This document shows, one piece after another, positions 24,048 to 35,539 of a stretch of 64,000 nucleotides of DNA. The position numbers and the translations under genes were made by a program. How positions within the stretch are numbered: position 1 is the first letter of the stretch; each line of letters opens with the position of its first letter. The notes beneath the pieces are model-generated. The model was given only the letters and a program-made list of their open reading frames with translations, had not been told where the DNA came from and did not search any database. Origin of the DNA: Taenia hydatigena (taxonomy: Eukaryota; Platyhelminthes; Cestoda; Cyclophyllidea; Taeniidae); assembly GCA_036345935.2 (NCBI GenBank), contig JADWOT020000595.1, positions 1-64,000 of the forward strand, given 5' to 3'.

Positions 24048-26394
24048 GTCCACGAGGGTCCACGCGAGAAAGAAAAAGCGCAAACGGAAAAAACCAAAGT
24101 GACCGAAAAACCAAAGCGAAATGTAGACCAAGATAAAGAGCATTTCTGCATACAACCGATTTGTAGACATTATCGTGGCGGTATGTTTGAGTGTGTGACA
24201 CGATCAATGGATTCAATCGATAACCTCACTATTTGAAAGTCAGCAGCGCTTTGTGTCTGGTGACTACACTGCCTTCACGCTGGATTGTGGTGCATGGTGG
24301 AAGCTAATGATGATAATTATTACTGGCACGACTGGAAAGATGTGCTGCTCTGTGGTGTAGGTGAGGGATGCGTTGAATGTGCTTGTGGAAGTGATAGCAA
24401 CCACCCACAACGATGCGACTGGACTGTCGCCTCACAATGCCAGTGAGCTAGAAATGCGAGTGGAATAAGTGTTACTCAAATGACTTGAGTAGTGGGTTTC
24501 CGTTGCTGCGTGTGACGGGAAGACGGGTGTGAGTGTTGAAGGCATTTATGCAGCACATCCAGTATGTGCATTTTCGATGGTGGTGGTAAGGAAAGAACCA
24601 ACACATGTTACACTGGTGGGACAGCAGGCTTGCTTTGCAAAGAAGAGAAGGAAAGAGAAAGGAGGGACGGAAGAAAGGAAGGTAGGAAGGAAAGAAGGGA
24701 AGAATGAAGGGAGGAAGAAGTGGTTAGATGTGTCACACATGCAAGACGGTGGTTGGTAGCCGTAAGATAGAATGATAAAGTGGTGAAAATAGTTCTCGTT
24801 GAACTTAGGATGGTGCATTTGAAGGAGTAGCTTCTACTTTGAGTCATTGCCTTATTGGTAGAGCTGTCCTTTCGATGAGCCTCCATATCTGCCATGAGGT
24901 GTTGCACGCAGTCGCCACAATCGTGCCAATACGTGAGGCCCCTCATTGTCAGCACTGTGGTTCCCTTCATGAGAGACATTATTATTCGCCCTGTGGGGAG
25001 TAACATACTCCCGATAAGTGAACTAAAGTCTTTTTAAATGGATGAATTGAGCAATGGCTTTTACAAGCAGAGTCATTGTAGTTCAATTGCATGATTTGCT
25101 CAGCGGTAGAAGAATTAACTGCGTCTATTTACTCGACCACGTTCGGAAGTGTGCATTAAGTTTGGACGATAGCAAAAGCCCATCGAGACACCTATGGAAG
25201 ATCTTGCATGGTATACGCAAATCATTCCTTACATGATCAGCATGAGCTCTGTATTCGCAAGGCGTGAGATCGTGACTGACTCTAACCCATCTGCTTTTTC
25301 TCTTCGCATTTATCTGCCATCTTATATCTGTCATCGCTGTGGCGATTGGCTCGGCTGTGCCAAGGCTAAAGACAAATGCCTCCGACGTGCCAGGCCTTTG
25401 CGGGCATGTTGGTGGGAGCGAAGTGTACGAAAACAAGCGATGGCAGTGAGTGAGTGAGGGTGTTTTATTACACCTGAGTCGCGTCATCTTCTAGCAACAA
25501 CTCAATGAGTTCTTGTCCAGTAATTGTTCTTTTTCATGATTGACCACTTGTTTCAAATTAGCTGAACTGGTCTGCACCATCCCATCTCCATGCGGTACAG
25601 CAATGTTGAATGTTTCGTAGCAACCTCGCGACTTCCAGAAATTAGCGCATTTTAACATCAAACAAGGTTAGCAACTGCAGTGTAGTCAGAAAAGTGGAAA
25701 AACGATGGTGTCGCAGCAATGTACAATTATATGGCTTAATTCCCTCCCCACCTTACTCCTTCTCCCTCTTTCCTCCCTCCATTCAAGCATATTAAACCCC
25801 CCACGAGCGAAACAAAAATACTTCATTGTTTCCCCTTCTCCCTATAATGTTATGTGTCATTCACATTTATCTTCAATTCATCTTATTAACCTGATGATAG
25901 CCACCCAATCTTTTTGTATAGTATTTTATGACAAGAGGATTTTCACCCTTTGCATACGCATGCCTAATTTCTTCTATTGTTTCCGCATTTCTAATTTTTA
26001 CACTTTTTATTTACTACATTCTGATTTCTCTGCAATACCTCAAAGTTAATGCATTGTTTGTTTGATTGCCGGTTTCGGCTACGGTGACTTGGGTGACCAT
26101 GTTGCTCCAAACCGGCGAGCTGGCCTTTGGACCACGCCACCGGTCTCTACACTCTGCTTGCTGAATATATACACACATTCTATTTTAGTATTATGCCCTC
26201 TTTTGCTTTTAATGAAGTCTTGCAACGCTACATCACATTTGTTGCACACATTGAAATTGCCCAACCGCTTTCCAGTTAGTGTTCCACAACAAAGAACAAC
26301 TTATTGCTGTGTTTTAGCATCCCTATTCTTGAGACCTATTTGCTTTTGTCAACTACTTTTCCTTTGCCATCGAGACGCTGGTCGCTGGTAGACG

Positions 26395-26528
26395 CTGGTA
26401 GACAAGACACCTGCTTCGGTAGTACACATTGTAAGGCCGGTCTTCTCTAATCTCCCCACAATCTCGTGCATGCGCCTTCTCATGAGCAAGTATTGCAGTG
26501 GTGAAGAATGGTCTCCAATCGCCTTNTT
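26395..26528 (+). repeat. R7 unit inside R2
   Basis: About 130 bp matching 63,559-63,690 and, inverted, 35,560-35,690. Shared words are CACCTGCTTC, TCTTCTCTAATCTCCCCAC, AATCTCGTGCATG and AAGTATTGCAG. It separates the two halves of the internal R2 duplication. It ends near the ambiguous base at 26,526. Confidence 0.75.
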
Positions 26529-26639
26529 CGAGCCATGTCAGCAGTCCCTAACCTTTGCTTGTTGAACATATTTATATTTTCTACCCCAGTATTATGCCTT
26601 CTTTTGGTTCTAATTAATACTTCGAACGCTACACCACAT

Positions 26640-26800
26640 TTGCTACACAATAAATTGCTCAACTGCTTTCCAGTTTTGTTCCACAACAAAGAATTTGTTG
26701 CTGTGCTTCAGCATCCCTATTCTCCAGACTTATTTGCTTTTTACCAACTACGTTTCCTTTGCCATCGCGACCCATTAGCGTGGCATTATGCTGTTCTGGA
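26640..26800 (+). mobile_element. Possible Tc1/mariner transposase 3' remnant in R2
   Basis: The plus strand reads HNKEFVAVLQHPYSPDLFAF. In Tc1/mariner transposases a strand reading HPPYSPDLAP lies just before the last catalytic acidic residue, so this resembles a decayed mariner-type C-terminal region. The equivalent place at 26,300 and 46,510 shows HPYS and HPNS with a stop replacing Pro. I see neither the rest of a transposase nor terminal inverted repeats, and the minus strand is also open with a CxxC motif in all three places. Weak call. Confidence 0.28.
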
Positions 26801-26890
26801 GGTCGTCGCTGTCCTCGTCTTAAGGCAGCCCTTCTCCACTATGAAGCGCTACGAAGAAGCATCAACTCATTTTCGAATAGCTTGAACGAG

Positions 26891-29800
26891 TCGGTCTTCT
26901 CTCATCTCCGTAGCTCACAGTCGCGTGTCCCCAGATGATACAACGATGCAACGTCACGTATTTATTTCAGAAGCAATTTGCGCAAAACTCAACCACACAC
27001 CAAGAATGAAGCTAATTTTTAGGCAAAACTGTCCGTCAGCCTTGCCACAACAAATTTTTGACTCCGAATAACAATCAATGCTCTCATAGCTAATACCTTC
27101 AGTCCATTTTCATCGTGACAAGTCGGATATAAAAACATTTCATGTTATCTCTGATTTGATATTTCTATCGCATACTTGTATCACAATGTGCAATTATCAG
27201 CTCCATTCTGTTTCAAGACCAATGTCGACAAGTGCAGAGAAGTATGGATGCCATGCCAACGAGGCAGTCGTAACGCCAGCAGACCAACACAACTTTTGGC
27301 AAGGGCAGACTGCAGACACACCAACAGATGTTATTGAAAGGCGTTCGACAAACCAATCTCCCACAATGAACTCCATCCTGTCTGGTTAGTTCCATCAGCG
27401 TATCATCTAACTCTACACAGTGGCGGCACTAGCTACCACGTCCGCTTAAGAGAACCGCGTGCTGGAATGACAACACAACACCATTTGGAGTTGCCCCGCA
27501 GAGGAGATGGTGGTACGATAGTAATCAAGCAGTGTGCAGCCTTCCCTCCCTTCCCACCCACTTGGCATACATGCTCACGTACTAAGTGGTTGGAGGCATC
27601 CTGCCCCTTTTTTCCACAAACATCTACCTTCCGCTTCACACCCACCGACCCAATCACCCACTAGTTACGCATTCTGTACTTTCTAAAGCCATTCTCAAGG
27701 CTAAGTGACAGCATGCCACTCATTTTAAAGACTCATGACACCTCCAACAGTAGGCAATTCACTTCCAAATGTACTCACTAGCTGTGCGGCCAACAAGTAA
27801 CTGCAACCCAACGAAGTAAAAACAGTTATACACCTCCTGAAGCAAAATATGCCGCACCCGTCACATAGTCATACAAATGAGCTAGGGCTAGCAAACCTTC
27901 ACTCCACAATAAAACGCCTCTACCACCAATTCGTACATACGTACTGCAGTTTTCTCAGATTTTTCTCTCCCTGAACACAAAACGAGGCATCATACCCGGG
28001 CAGAATAAATACGTGTGCATCCAACACGCCACACCGAAAAGGTACAACGATGGCGCAGTTAAGTGACTTCATCACCAAAATCCGTCGTTCAACGAACAAT
28101 TAACGCATAACACAATCCATTTCGCCCTGTCCAGCGCCGTCCTCCGTGATCTCCTCGGTAGGGCTACTGCGTCGTCAGTCTCATCATCTCCCATGCCGCA
28201 AGATGATTCCGCATGGGATTGGGAGGAAATTTGCCAACCATCACGCGTGCCCATCACCACTAGAGGAAACATTGGCCTAAAAGCAGCATCACAACAACTA
28301 TAGTGACACTTTCTAAGCTCTGATATGGCTATCAGTCTAAAATCCACTGCCACATTGCAATCATGCAAAGGGAAGCAAAACTACTTGTCTCAGACAGCGA
28401 AAAGACACTCACTACCATCAAATGGCAGATCGCTGTTAAACAACGTCCACACGAACACACAAGAATCCTAAAATCACACAATTTTGAGTGACACAAGCTG
28501 CAGAGAGTGAAATCTGCGAAAATAAGCGGCACATGAAGTCGTTGGGCAATTTCCGTTTTTCGTATACATTAATCACACTCGAGCAATGGGTGGTCGTCCC
28601 ACTCACTGCAACGCCCACATGTGGGCGTCATTAAAAACAAACCCTGGATACGCGTCGACAACTCGTGTCGAATACGACAATGGGTTGTAGAGATAATAAT
28701 GCGTACATATCAAAGCATCATAACTACACTCCCAATTGCTCCACATCTACTTCATATCGGCATCACTTCATGTCATAGTGGCAAAGGCGACAACATCCAA
28801 ACAAACGAGCAAAACCAATCATTGTAAGAAGATGATAACAGCTGATCGACTTATCTAACATGCTTACCAAATTACAGGTTCGCTCTTGTTTCGCTCTCGC
28901 GTGCTACTCAGACCACACTCATCGTTCATGAGGCCTCCTCCACACTAGGGAAGGTAACTTTCGGTAATTTTAATCGATCGAATAACTGCGACCCCACAGC
29001 CGTCGACGACGGCATCCATCTTCCTCCTTGCCATTGCCACCGACGCCGAAGATAAGTGTTGTTGGCAGCCTAATGAGTCTGTGATGTCGTTAAAAATAGA
29101 CCCTTCATCACCCGCCATCCCCACAATCTCATCAAATCAATGAGCATACCAAAAAAGCCAACAGTAGCCCAACTAAAAAGGGCATTGCAAAACATGGAAG
29201 GTCGAATATTATACCAAGCGACACTGTCGAAACATGTCAATGTGCTATTGAGTGACATCTCGGCTACGCGTTCCATCGCAGTAGTAGAGCACCTGCACTC
29301 GAGAGCCATAGGAGGATGAGCACCAGCAGCGTAGTCAACGCAGACGGGCTTCGCCTGACTCCCTATGGCCAGTGGGCAGGAGTACATGCGCTTGTAATTT
29401 ACTTCAGTGCAAATCGCCACCCCACACATCGATCACTCATCGCATCACAAACGCAATCACATCAAGAGCAGCCACGCACTAACCTAGACAACTTCGACTC
29501 CAACGCTGACTGTCTGCAAAATACTTACACTTCCGCTACAGGACAGTCCCAAGCCCGCACTCCACCAGACAGTCAACATTATAAAAACCGCTACTCGTAA
29601 AGAATCCACTGGCACATCCAGTCACCGCCCGCATCTCATGCATGCGGCAACCCTAACGTCCTGCCTCACACCCACCATATACTCCTTTCATCAACTCCCA
29701 AACGGTAAACAACAAACACCCACTACTTCACTTCCATGCAATCACATCACAGTGCGAACTGATAAACCCAACACATCCCCTCATCCCCCCCTCCACCTCC

Positions 29801-32800
29801 TCATACGGCTTGCATACCACAATGCCATCCACATGCAACCACCAAAACACCTGGGCAGTGGAGGCGGCGATCCAATTTTCCTTTGAAACAGACAGACATA
29901 AACAACCGTTCGTCATGACAGGCTTCCCAGGTCCGCTCGATACCGTGCAAGGTGCAATCTACCAGTAACCTACGTCAACCGATGGCACCAAAATCTACTT
30001 CCGCACCCACGCCCCACCTCGGCACTATGCTCCTCACAGACCCGTGCAAAATAAACAAACAAATAACCAAACAACCCAATCCCAACAATATGGAACTAAA
30101 CATGGGATAAGCTGCATATAGTAAGCAGGAGAAAGCTTTACTTAGGCTATTCAATATTTTATCTGATAAATAAACATCGCACCAGCTGGTTCTTCATTCT
30201 TCTTCGCGTCACATATTCAATCTGTTCCCTTCCTCATGTCTGCTCACCTCCTACAGCATATGTCCTCGCTTCTCCACCACATCCCACCTCGTCAATACCT
30301 CCCCAATTACGCCAAACTTGTAGGACCCAAAAACAGTGGACCAGCAGTTGCTCCATCCCCGTTGCAGCCTCTAACAATCTGCGATAAAAAAATGAAAGCA
30401 CCACAGCCATACACACCTGTTCAATCACTTCATGTTTACCAACATATCGCGCATGGTTTGACATTCAATGAGGTAAGTTACAGTTTTACAACTGCATTAC
30501 CTACAGCGCGTTTCCAATCGCCCTGTCAGCGCCCCGTTAAAAATAACCCAACTGAAAATGTGACTAGGAATTTAAAGCTACTCAATTCCAATGCACGAAG
30601 GTCCGCTACAGTCTTTCAGAGAAGCAATTTCATTTCTCCTAGTCCCAGTCCTTTGGGCCTGGCTCAGAAACGGACGGTCATGTCGAAGCCGAACCCATGA
30701 CAAGTGGCTACTTATATCTTGCACATGCGCTGCATTAAGGAAAGGTCAACACAACCAAGGACTCAGGTTCCAACCAATGATGTAGATCTTAATAATTCCA
30801 GTGCGAAGTGTCCAACAAGCGCAATCTAATCTACCGACATGAGTGTAATAACTTGGACAATCCAACTTCTGCTATGCACCAATTATGAAAAGATTTGGCG
30901 ATCTAGGGCAAAAGGAAAATACTTATCAAAAACGCGTACACTAAGAACATTAACACATAAAAGGGGATGATGACAATTCGTAAGTTGAGATTCATTCTCA
31001 CCTGAGCAACGTTAGAAGTAATGGCAAAGGCGGGATTCATATTTAGTGTTAGCCGATAGTGCCTCCACACTTATAACAGACGCTTCACCGAGGGAAGCAA
31101 ATTCCCATCAAATTCAGTGTCTCCGATGTCCTTAACAAGAAGAAAAGCCAAATAATAGGTACATCTCCAACTGCATTCAGCAGATCGTGCTACAGTTGTC
31201 AAAATCTACTGTTAGTAAAAAAAGACCATTTAAAACTACCGCAACAGTCTAAATAAATCACTTAAACCACTTCGCAGCATAAAAAATTGCCCATTTTCGC
31301 ATAATATCCAAAAGTGACGCAATCTTTTCCTTCGCGATTAGCTTAGCGTATAGGTGCGTGCAGAATCAAATGAGTATGTGCATGCATAAACGCTTTCCAA
31401 AACGGCTGAAAATAATTCAACAACTTGGTGGACTCTCAACTTCTTCCACAAATCAAGTCGGTGCCATAAAAATAACAAACCATTCAATGCAAATAGTAAT
31501 ATCAGTTTCCGAAGTATCTGACAAACCTAACGCGATAAATCAGACGGATAACAAATTACCCCCTGCAAAGGGCCATAGACTGACCACGAAACACTCGTAC
31601 GCCGAGCCGTGGTAACATCGAACTTAGCAATGCATTCCAACACGAGTGACATATTTACGCGAAAAATAACAGCCCTCTCGTGCATACTTTATTACAAATC
31701 ACTGTTGCATTCGAGCAATCATCAATATCACTTTGACGCACCATCGTATAATCACTAGCACAGTTAATCTGCATAATTTTTGTAACCCTATCAATAGATG
31801 AATTAACTGACTCTCTTCATTCGCCCTCTGAGCCCTGTTGTAACACACAATTTGCCTGCATCAACAGCTAAAAAGGCTGGGGTGAAGAAGCATACAATTA
31901 ATGCTAACAATGGTTTGTGCCGAGATATGCCTGAGTTCAGCCAATAATTTTTCCACGCCAATGCGATCCTATCCAAAATTTTGATTAGCTGTAGTCTTAA
32001 GGTTGATAGCAATACCTATCACTAAATTTTGCTTTTTGTATAGCGAATAGCCTTTGCATATGCCCGGCGGTATACATGAAAATTTGGGATTTGCTAGGAT
32101 TGTCGTTGTTGTTCACGTCTTGCACTTTGCTTTAAAGGGAGCAGATGCGTGAGTATCCACCATAAAGTGTGTTTTAATTGTTTGCTTTTTATATGTCCAG
32201 GAGTTTGGATTGTTGCGAAAGTGTGGTTAGGGATTTTTGGCTTGCTGTATTCATAGTTTCTGTATTGCCTGTGGTGGAATGCTCGAATTCTGTTGTCTAC
32301 CTTAATCAAATTCTAGTATCGTCAATATCCTTTTTGGCGTAGGTGACTTGTCGCAGTATGGCTAGGACTGCTTATTTTGGTGGATGCAAGTTTTTTTCAA
32401 ATTAAGACAAAGGTTGAGGGTTCGAATTTTCTTGTCGGCTACACGTCTCATTTGTATGCATGAAGTAACTTGTCGAAGTATTTGAGACGATTCTAAGGTA
32501 GCGTCTGAGGTCCTACAATAAATGTTTTGGAAAGCCATAAAGTTGAGACGAGGAAATCCTAAACTTGATTTTTTTTAAAGGTTTTAAGTACGGGCTAATC
32601 TGTTGGGAAGAACTGATAAATGATGCAACAATTGTGGAATGTAGTTCCCTGTGTCTTGATTTGGCCTCTATTGCATCAGCGGATTCAAAAATGTGAATGA
32701 TTGGTAATTCTAGCAGTTAAACGTGAAGGTTCGCTTACAAGAAAATGGCTCGTGATGCCTTTTTTCCTATGATTCAGTGCAGATAACTGTTGTTGACTTT

Positions 32801-33943
32801 GATGAAAAGCAAGCGCAAGCACTCACGTGATGGCTTTGGTTAATAAACCCAGAAATTTATTTTTTCCCGATGGCTCTAAAACAAATACTAATGAAAATAT
32901 TATATTGTTGGGATTAGAAAGGATGCATTATGATTTAGTCATCAAAGTGCCGAAGCGTCAGCTTGTGCTATATTTTCGCTCTGCTATCTGATTTGAGCTT
33001 TTTATTGTAGGGATTTCATCTTGGTGTAGGTAAATCTCGTGCAGTTGGTCAAAGCTAAAACAGAGTTGGAAGGATATCTTCATGAGGACACTTTTTTCGT
33101 CCTCTTGAAAGGCCTTCGCTCTCCGCTTCTCAGCTGCAGGGGTTGATGAGGGCGTCTACTCTGTAAGATGCAGTCATTGGAGAGTTGAAAGAGTCTGCGC
33201 TCCTTTGTCGTCCATATTGACAACGTGCACTTCATTCGGCGCTCCTTGCATGGGGCAGCGAACCTCAGTCTCATGGCAGAGAGTACGTGCGTAGAGACGA
33301 ACAATCAAAAGGCTGTTTTTTTCGGTGGAACTACGGATGTCAACTACTCGACCCCCTTCTCATCTCCTTGCTGAGTCGTGGGTGCCGCTGATGCTTTGAT
33401 CACTGTCACCCTGTAGTATCTACAGTAAGTGTTTGTCTTCCCTCCCCTCGCACCAACGCAACACATTTAGTGTCCTTACTTTTTTAAATAGGCTCGACGC
33501 CAACTATGTACTGTTAGTTTCTTATCGGTTTGTAATAATTGGCTGAATTTAAGGTAGTAAGGTAGGCGTGGGATCATTTTTGGTAAGGAAATGCACTTAT
33601 CTTTTTGTGAGCAATTTTTTGATGTCGATTGAATAATGAGGCACCTGGGCTGTGGTAAAGCTGTTGTGATAATGGTGGGTGAAGTCTTGTTGCGTGAGCT
33701 AGTCATCTCTTTTCCGTAGTGTGCTGTATATTTCGTTTTTCAGACGCGTTTTCGATGGTGGGTATTTCTTGAGCCAAACGGAAGCGAGCCGATGCAACAC
33801 GTAGGATTGTAGTGTTTTCTGTTCTTTAAAGCCCCTGTGACTTATTCTTTTTTTGCATCATGATTCATTTCGCTTCTCCCTTGTGTTTTCGTTGTATTTT
33901 TGCCATTCGCTTCCACTTCACCATGACCCTACTTTTCCTACAG
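26891..33943. other. Seven kilobases without a recognisable gene
   Basis: AC-rich on the plus strand from 27,400 to 31,600, then GT-rich to about 33,900. Short frames only, none with domain or splice support. A B-box-like word GGGTTCGAATT at 32,409 has no convincing tRNA fold around it. No long tandem arrays. Confidence 0.5.
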
Positions 33944-34482
33944 ACAAGGAATGCGATACGGCAAAGGCAGTGATCAACATCCAATTGCTGAACCTACATC
34001 CCTCAACCATCTTCATCCTCGTGCTGCAGCACTATCATCGCGACCACGAAGCCGGAGATCGCTGGCGGTCTCCTCGACAGCTCGGTCTCCTCCGCCTGTA
34101 TAGCACTCACCATCCACGCAGACGGAGTATAAAGGTTTACGACGTTGCCTCTCTTGCTGTATGTCCAGCCCATAAAATTCCTCGCTGCAGTGGTAACTCT
34201 TACCCGTTAACCCTCTACTTCTGCGCACTCTTTTTGTTTGAAGTGGCGCGCATTCATGCCACCATTAATGAGTTGTCAGTTGCTGCTGCACCTGAAAATG
34301 AAATTACTGCAGCTGATGGCTCTGATACTATCACTGCTTCCTCGTTGCCTGTCCTTAAGGTTATGGATTTGGTTGCACGGACTGTGGAAGTGGCGGAACC
34401 TGACGAACATGTGGTTCTTGCTGTCCGGCAATGCCCTACAGGAGGGAAGAAGAAGGAGTGTGCGACTTGCTTCGTCCGAGAT
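33944..34482 (+). CDS. Candidate exon, product unknown
   Basis: Bounded by an acceptor with a pyrimidine tract (ACTTTTCCTACAG) and a consensus donor (GAT/GTAAGT at 34,483). The interval is open in one frame, about 179 codons, ending in phase 0. The 3' part has ordinary composition with Cys near the end (KKKECATCFVRD). The 5' part is His- and Arg-rich and could instead be intron, with an acceptor nearer 34,230. No domain recognised, and I could not find partner exons. Confidence 0.35.
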
Positions 34483-35539
34483 GTAAGTTTCTCTTTCCTA
34501 TACCATGTATTGATCGAATTAAATTAGCCAATTTTTGGCTACTGTGGTGGTCATTTCATTGCGCATGAGTTACTCTTTCGTAAAACTAGCTGGCCTTTGT
34601 GGACTAAGACTCTAAAATAGCGGGAATGCTGTTTGATTGTTGAATATGGACGATTGTATTGTTCAACGAACTCGTGTTTAGACAACCTCATCGGGTGACT
34701 TAAAGTGTCAGGATCTCTCAGTTCTCGATTGATCACTTTGATTTGCACCCGTCCTGATTTTGTGCCGCGGTTGTGATATAACCTGCCCCTAAAATTTGTC
34801 AACCCTATGCAAACTGTCTTTTGTCGTTTTGAAATGCCATTAATGAGTTTGAGTGGTTAAAGTGAGGCAATATTTCTTCGCTTATCACCTACGCTTTTGC
34901 TGTTACGAAGTCTTAGGCTGCTTGATGATGCATTGTATGATCGAACGTGTTCGCACGGTTTTATATGGGACCTGTTAGAGCACGTTGTATGGATGTGATG
35001 GCGTCTGCTGCTGCCGCTTTGATGGCTGCTACCCTCTGGTTGAAAGCGACCGGGATGTGACACATCTCTTTTGGCTGATGTCATGCGAGACTGATGTGTG
35101 AGCAGCGATGCGACATTTGGTTATTCACCCCTACGCCACCATCGAAGTGGCTGTCGTGGTGGTGGATGCTGAGCACATGACTGCTATTCGCATGCCAAAA
35201 GGGTAGGATTGATGGGCTATGTACTTGTTGCTGCAGCATCTTCTTCACGTCCGTGTAGGGTGATTCTCTGGCTGAGCGACTGAGTGGGAGAAAAGCTAGG
35301 ATTGCTGGGGATGGAAAATTGCATCACTGTTTTCTTCTAAACGGTCCTCTTACAGGTCTGGAGTGCACACCACTCTAGCCTAAAAAGACTACGTTTTGTT
35401 CATATTTATGGTGGAATGCCGACGTAGTTGTTGAGAATGAATCATTTGCTTACGAAGACCGAACGTTGGTGATGCCTTCGATGTGTGTACTCGATAGGAT
35501 TTCGGTGCAACTGGGGGATGTTTGAGAGAAACTTCTTAA
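34483..35539. other. No gene recognised
   Basis: Ordinary sequence between the candidate exon and R1. Nothing supported. Confidence 0.45.

Larger units (their letters stand above)
22138..25294 (-). repeat. IR-B right arm (3.16 kb)
   Basis: Reverse complement of 13,554-16,731. In the body of the arm, left coordinate x corresponds to 38,847 minus x. Its distal end (25,068-25,294) is part of the R2 repeat, which continues without a break to about 26,890. At the left arm the R2 match stops at the arm edge. A long AG/GA run at 22,700-22,740 corresponds to a shorter CT run in the left arm. Confidence 0.95.
25068..26890 (+). repeat. R2 dispersed repeat, copy 1
   Basis: Aligns in direct orientation with 45,349-46,700. 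Shared stretches include GTTCAATTGCATGATT, GAGCTCTGTATTCGCAA, CAATGTTGA....TCGTAGCAACCT, GATTGCCGGTTTCGGC and the 3' end with TTGCTTTTTACCAACTAC and ATAGCTTGAACGAG. Near the 3' end this copy has a partial internal duplication (26,160-26,370 resembles 26,550-26,770) with an R7 unit between the halves. Peptides on the minus strand keep RWVRV.HDLT.CEYRAH in both copies, which hints at an old coding part. Confidence 0.8.

Noticed and set aside
13554..25294. Complete fold-back DNA transposon with 3.2 kb terminal inverted repeats
   Set aside because: No flanking target duplication, no transposase or replication gene in arms or spacer, and the R2 repeat crosses one edge. Inverted segmental duplication fits better.
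32350..32440. Possible tRNA or SINE promoter (TGGCTAGGACT and GGGTTCGAATT)
   Set aside because: Box spacing is possible, but no cloverleaf or repeated copies were seen in the window.
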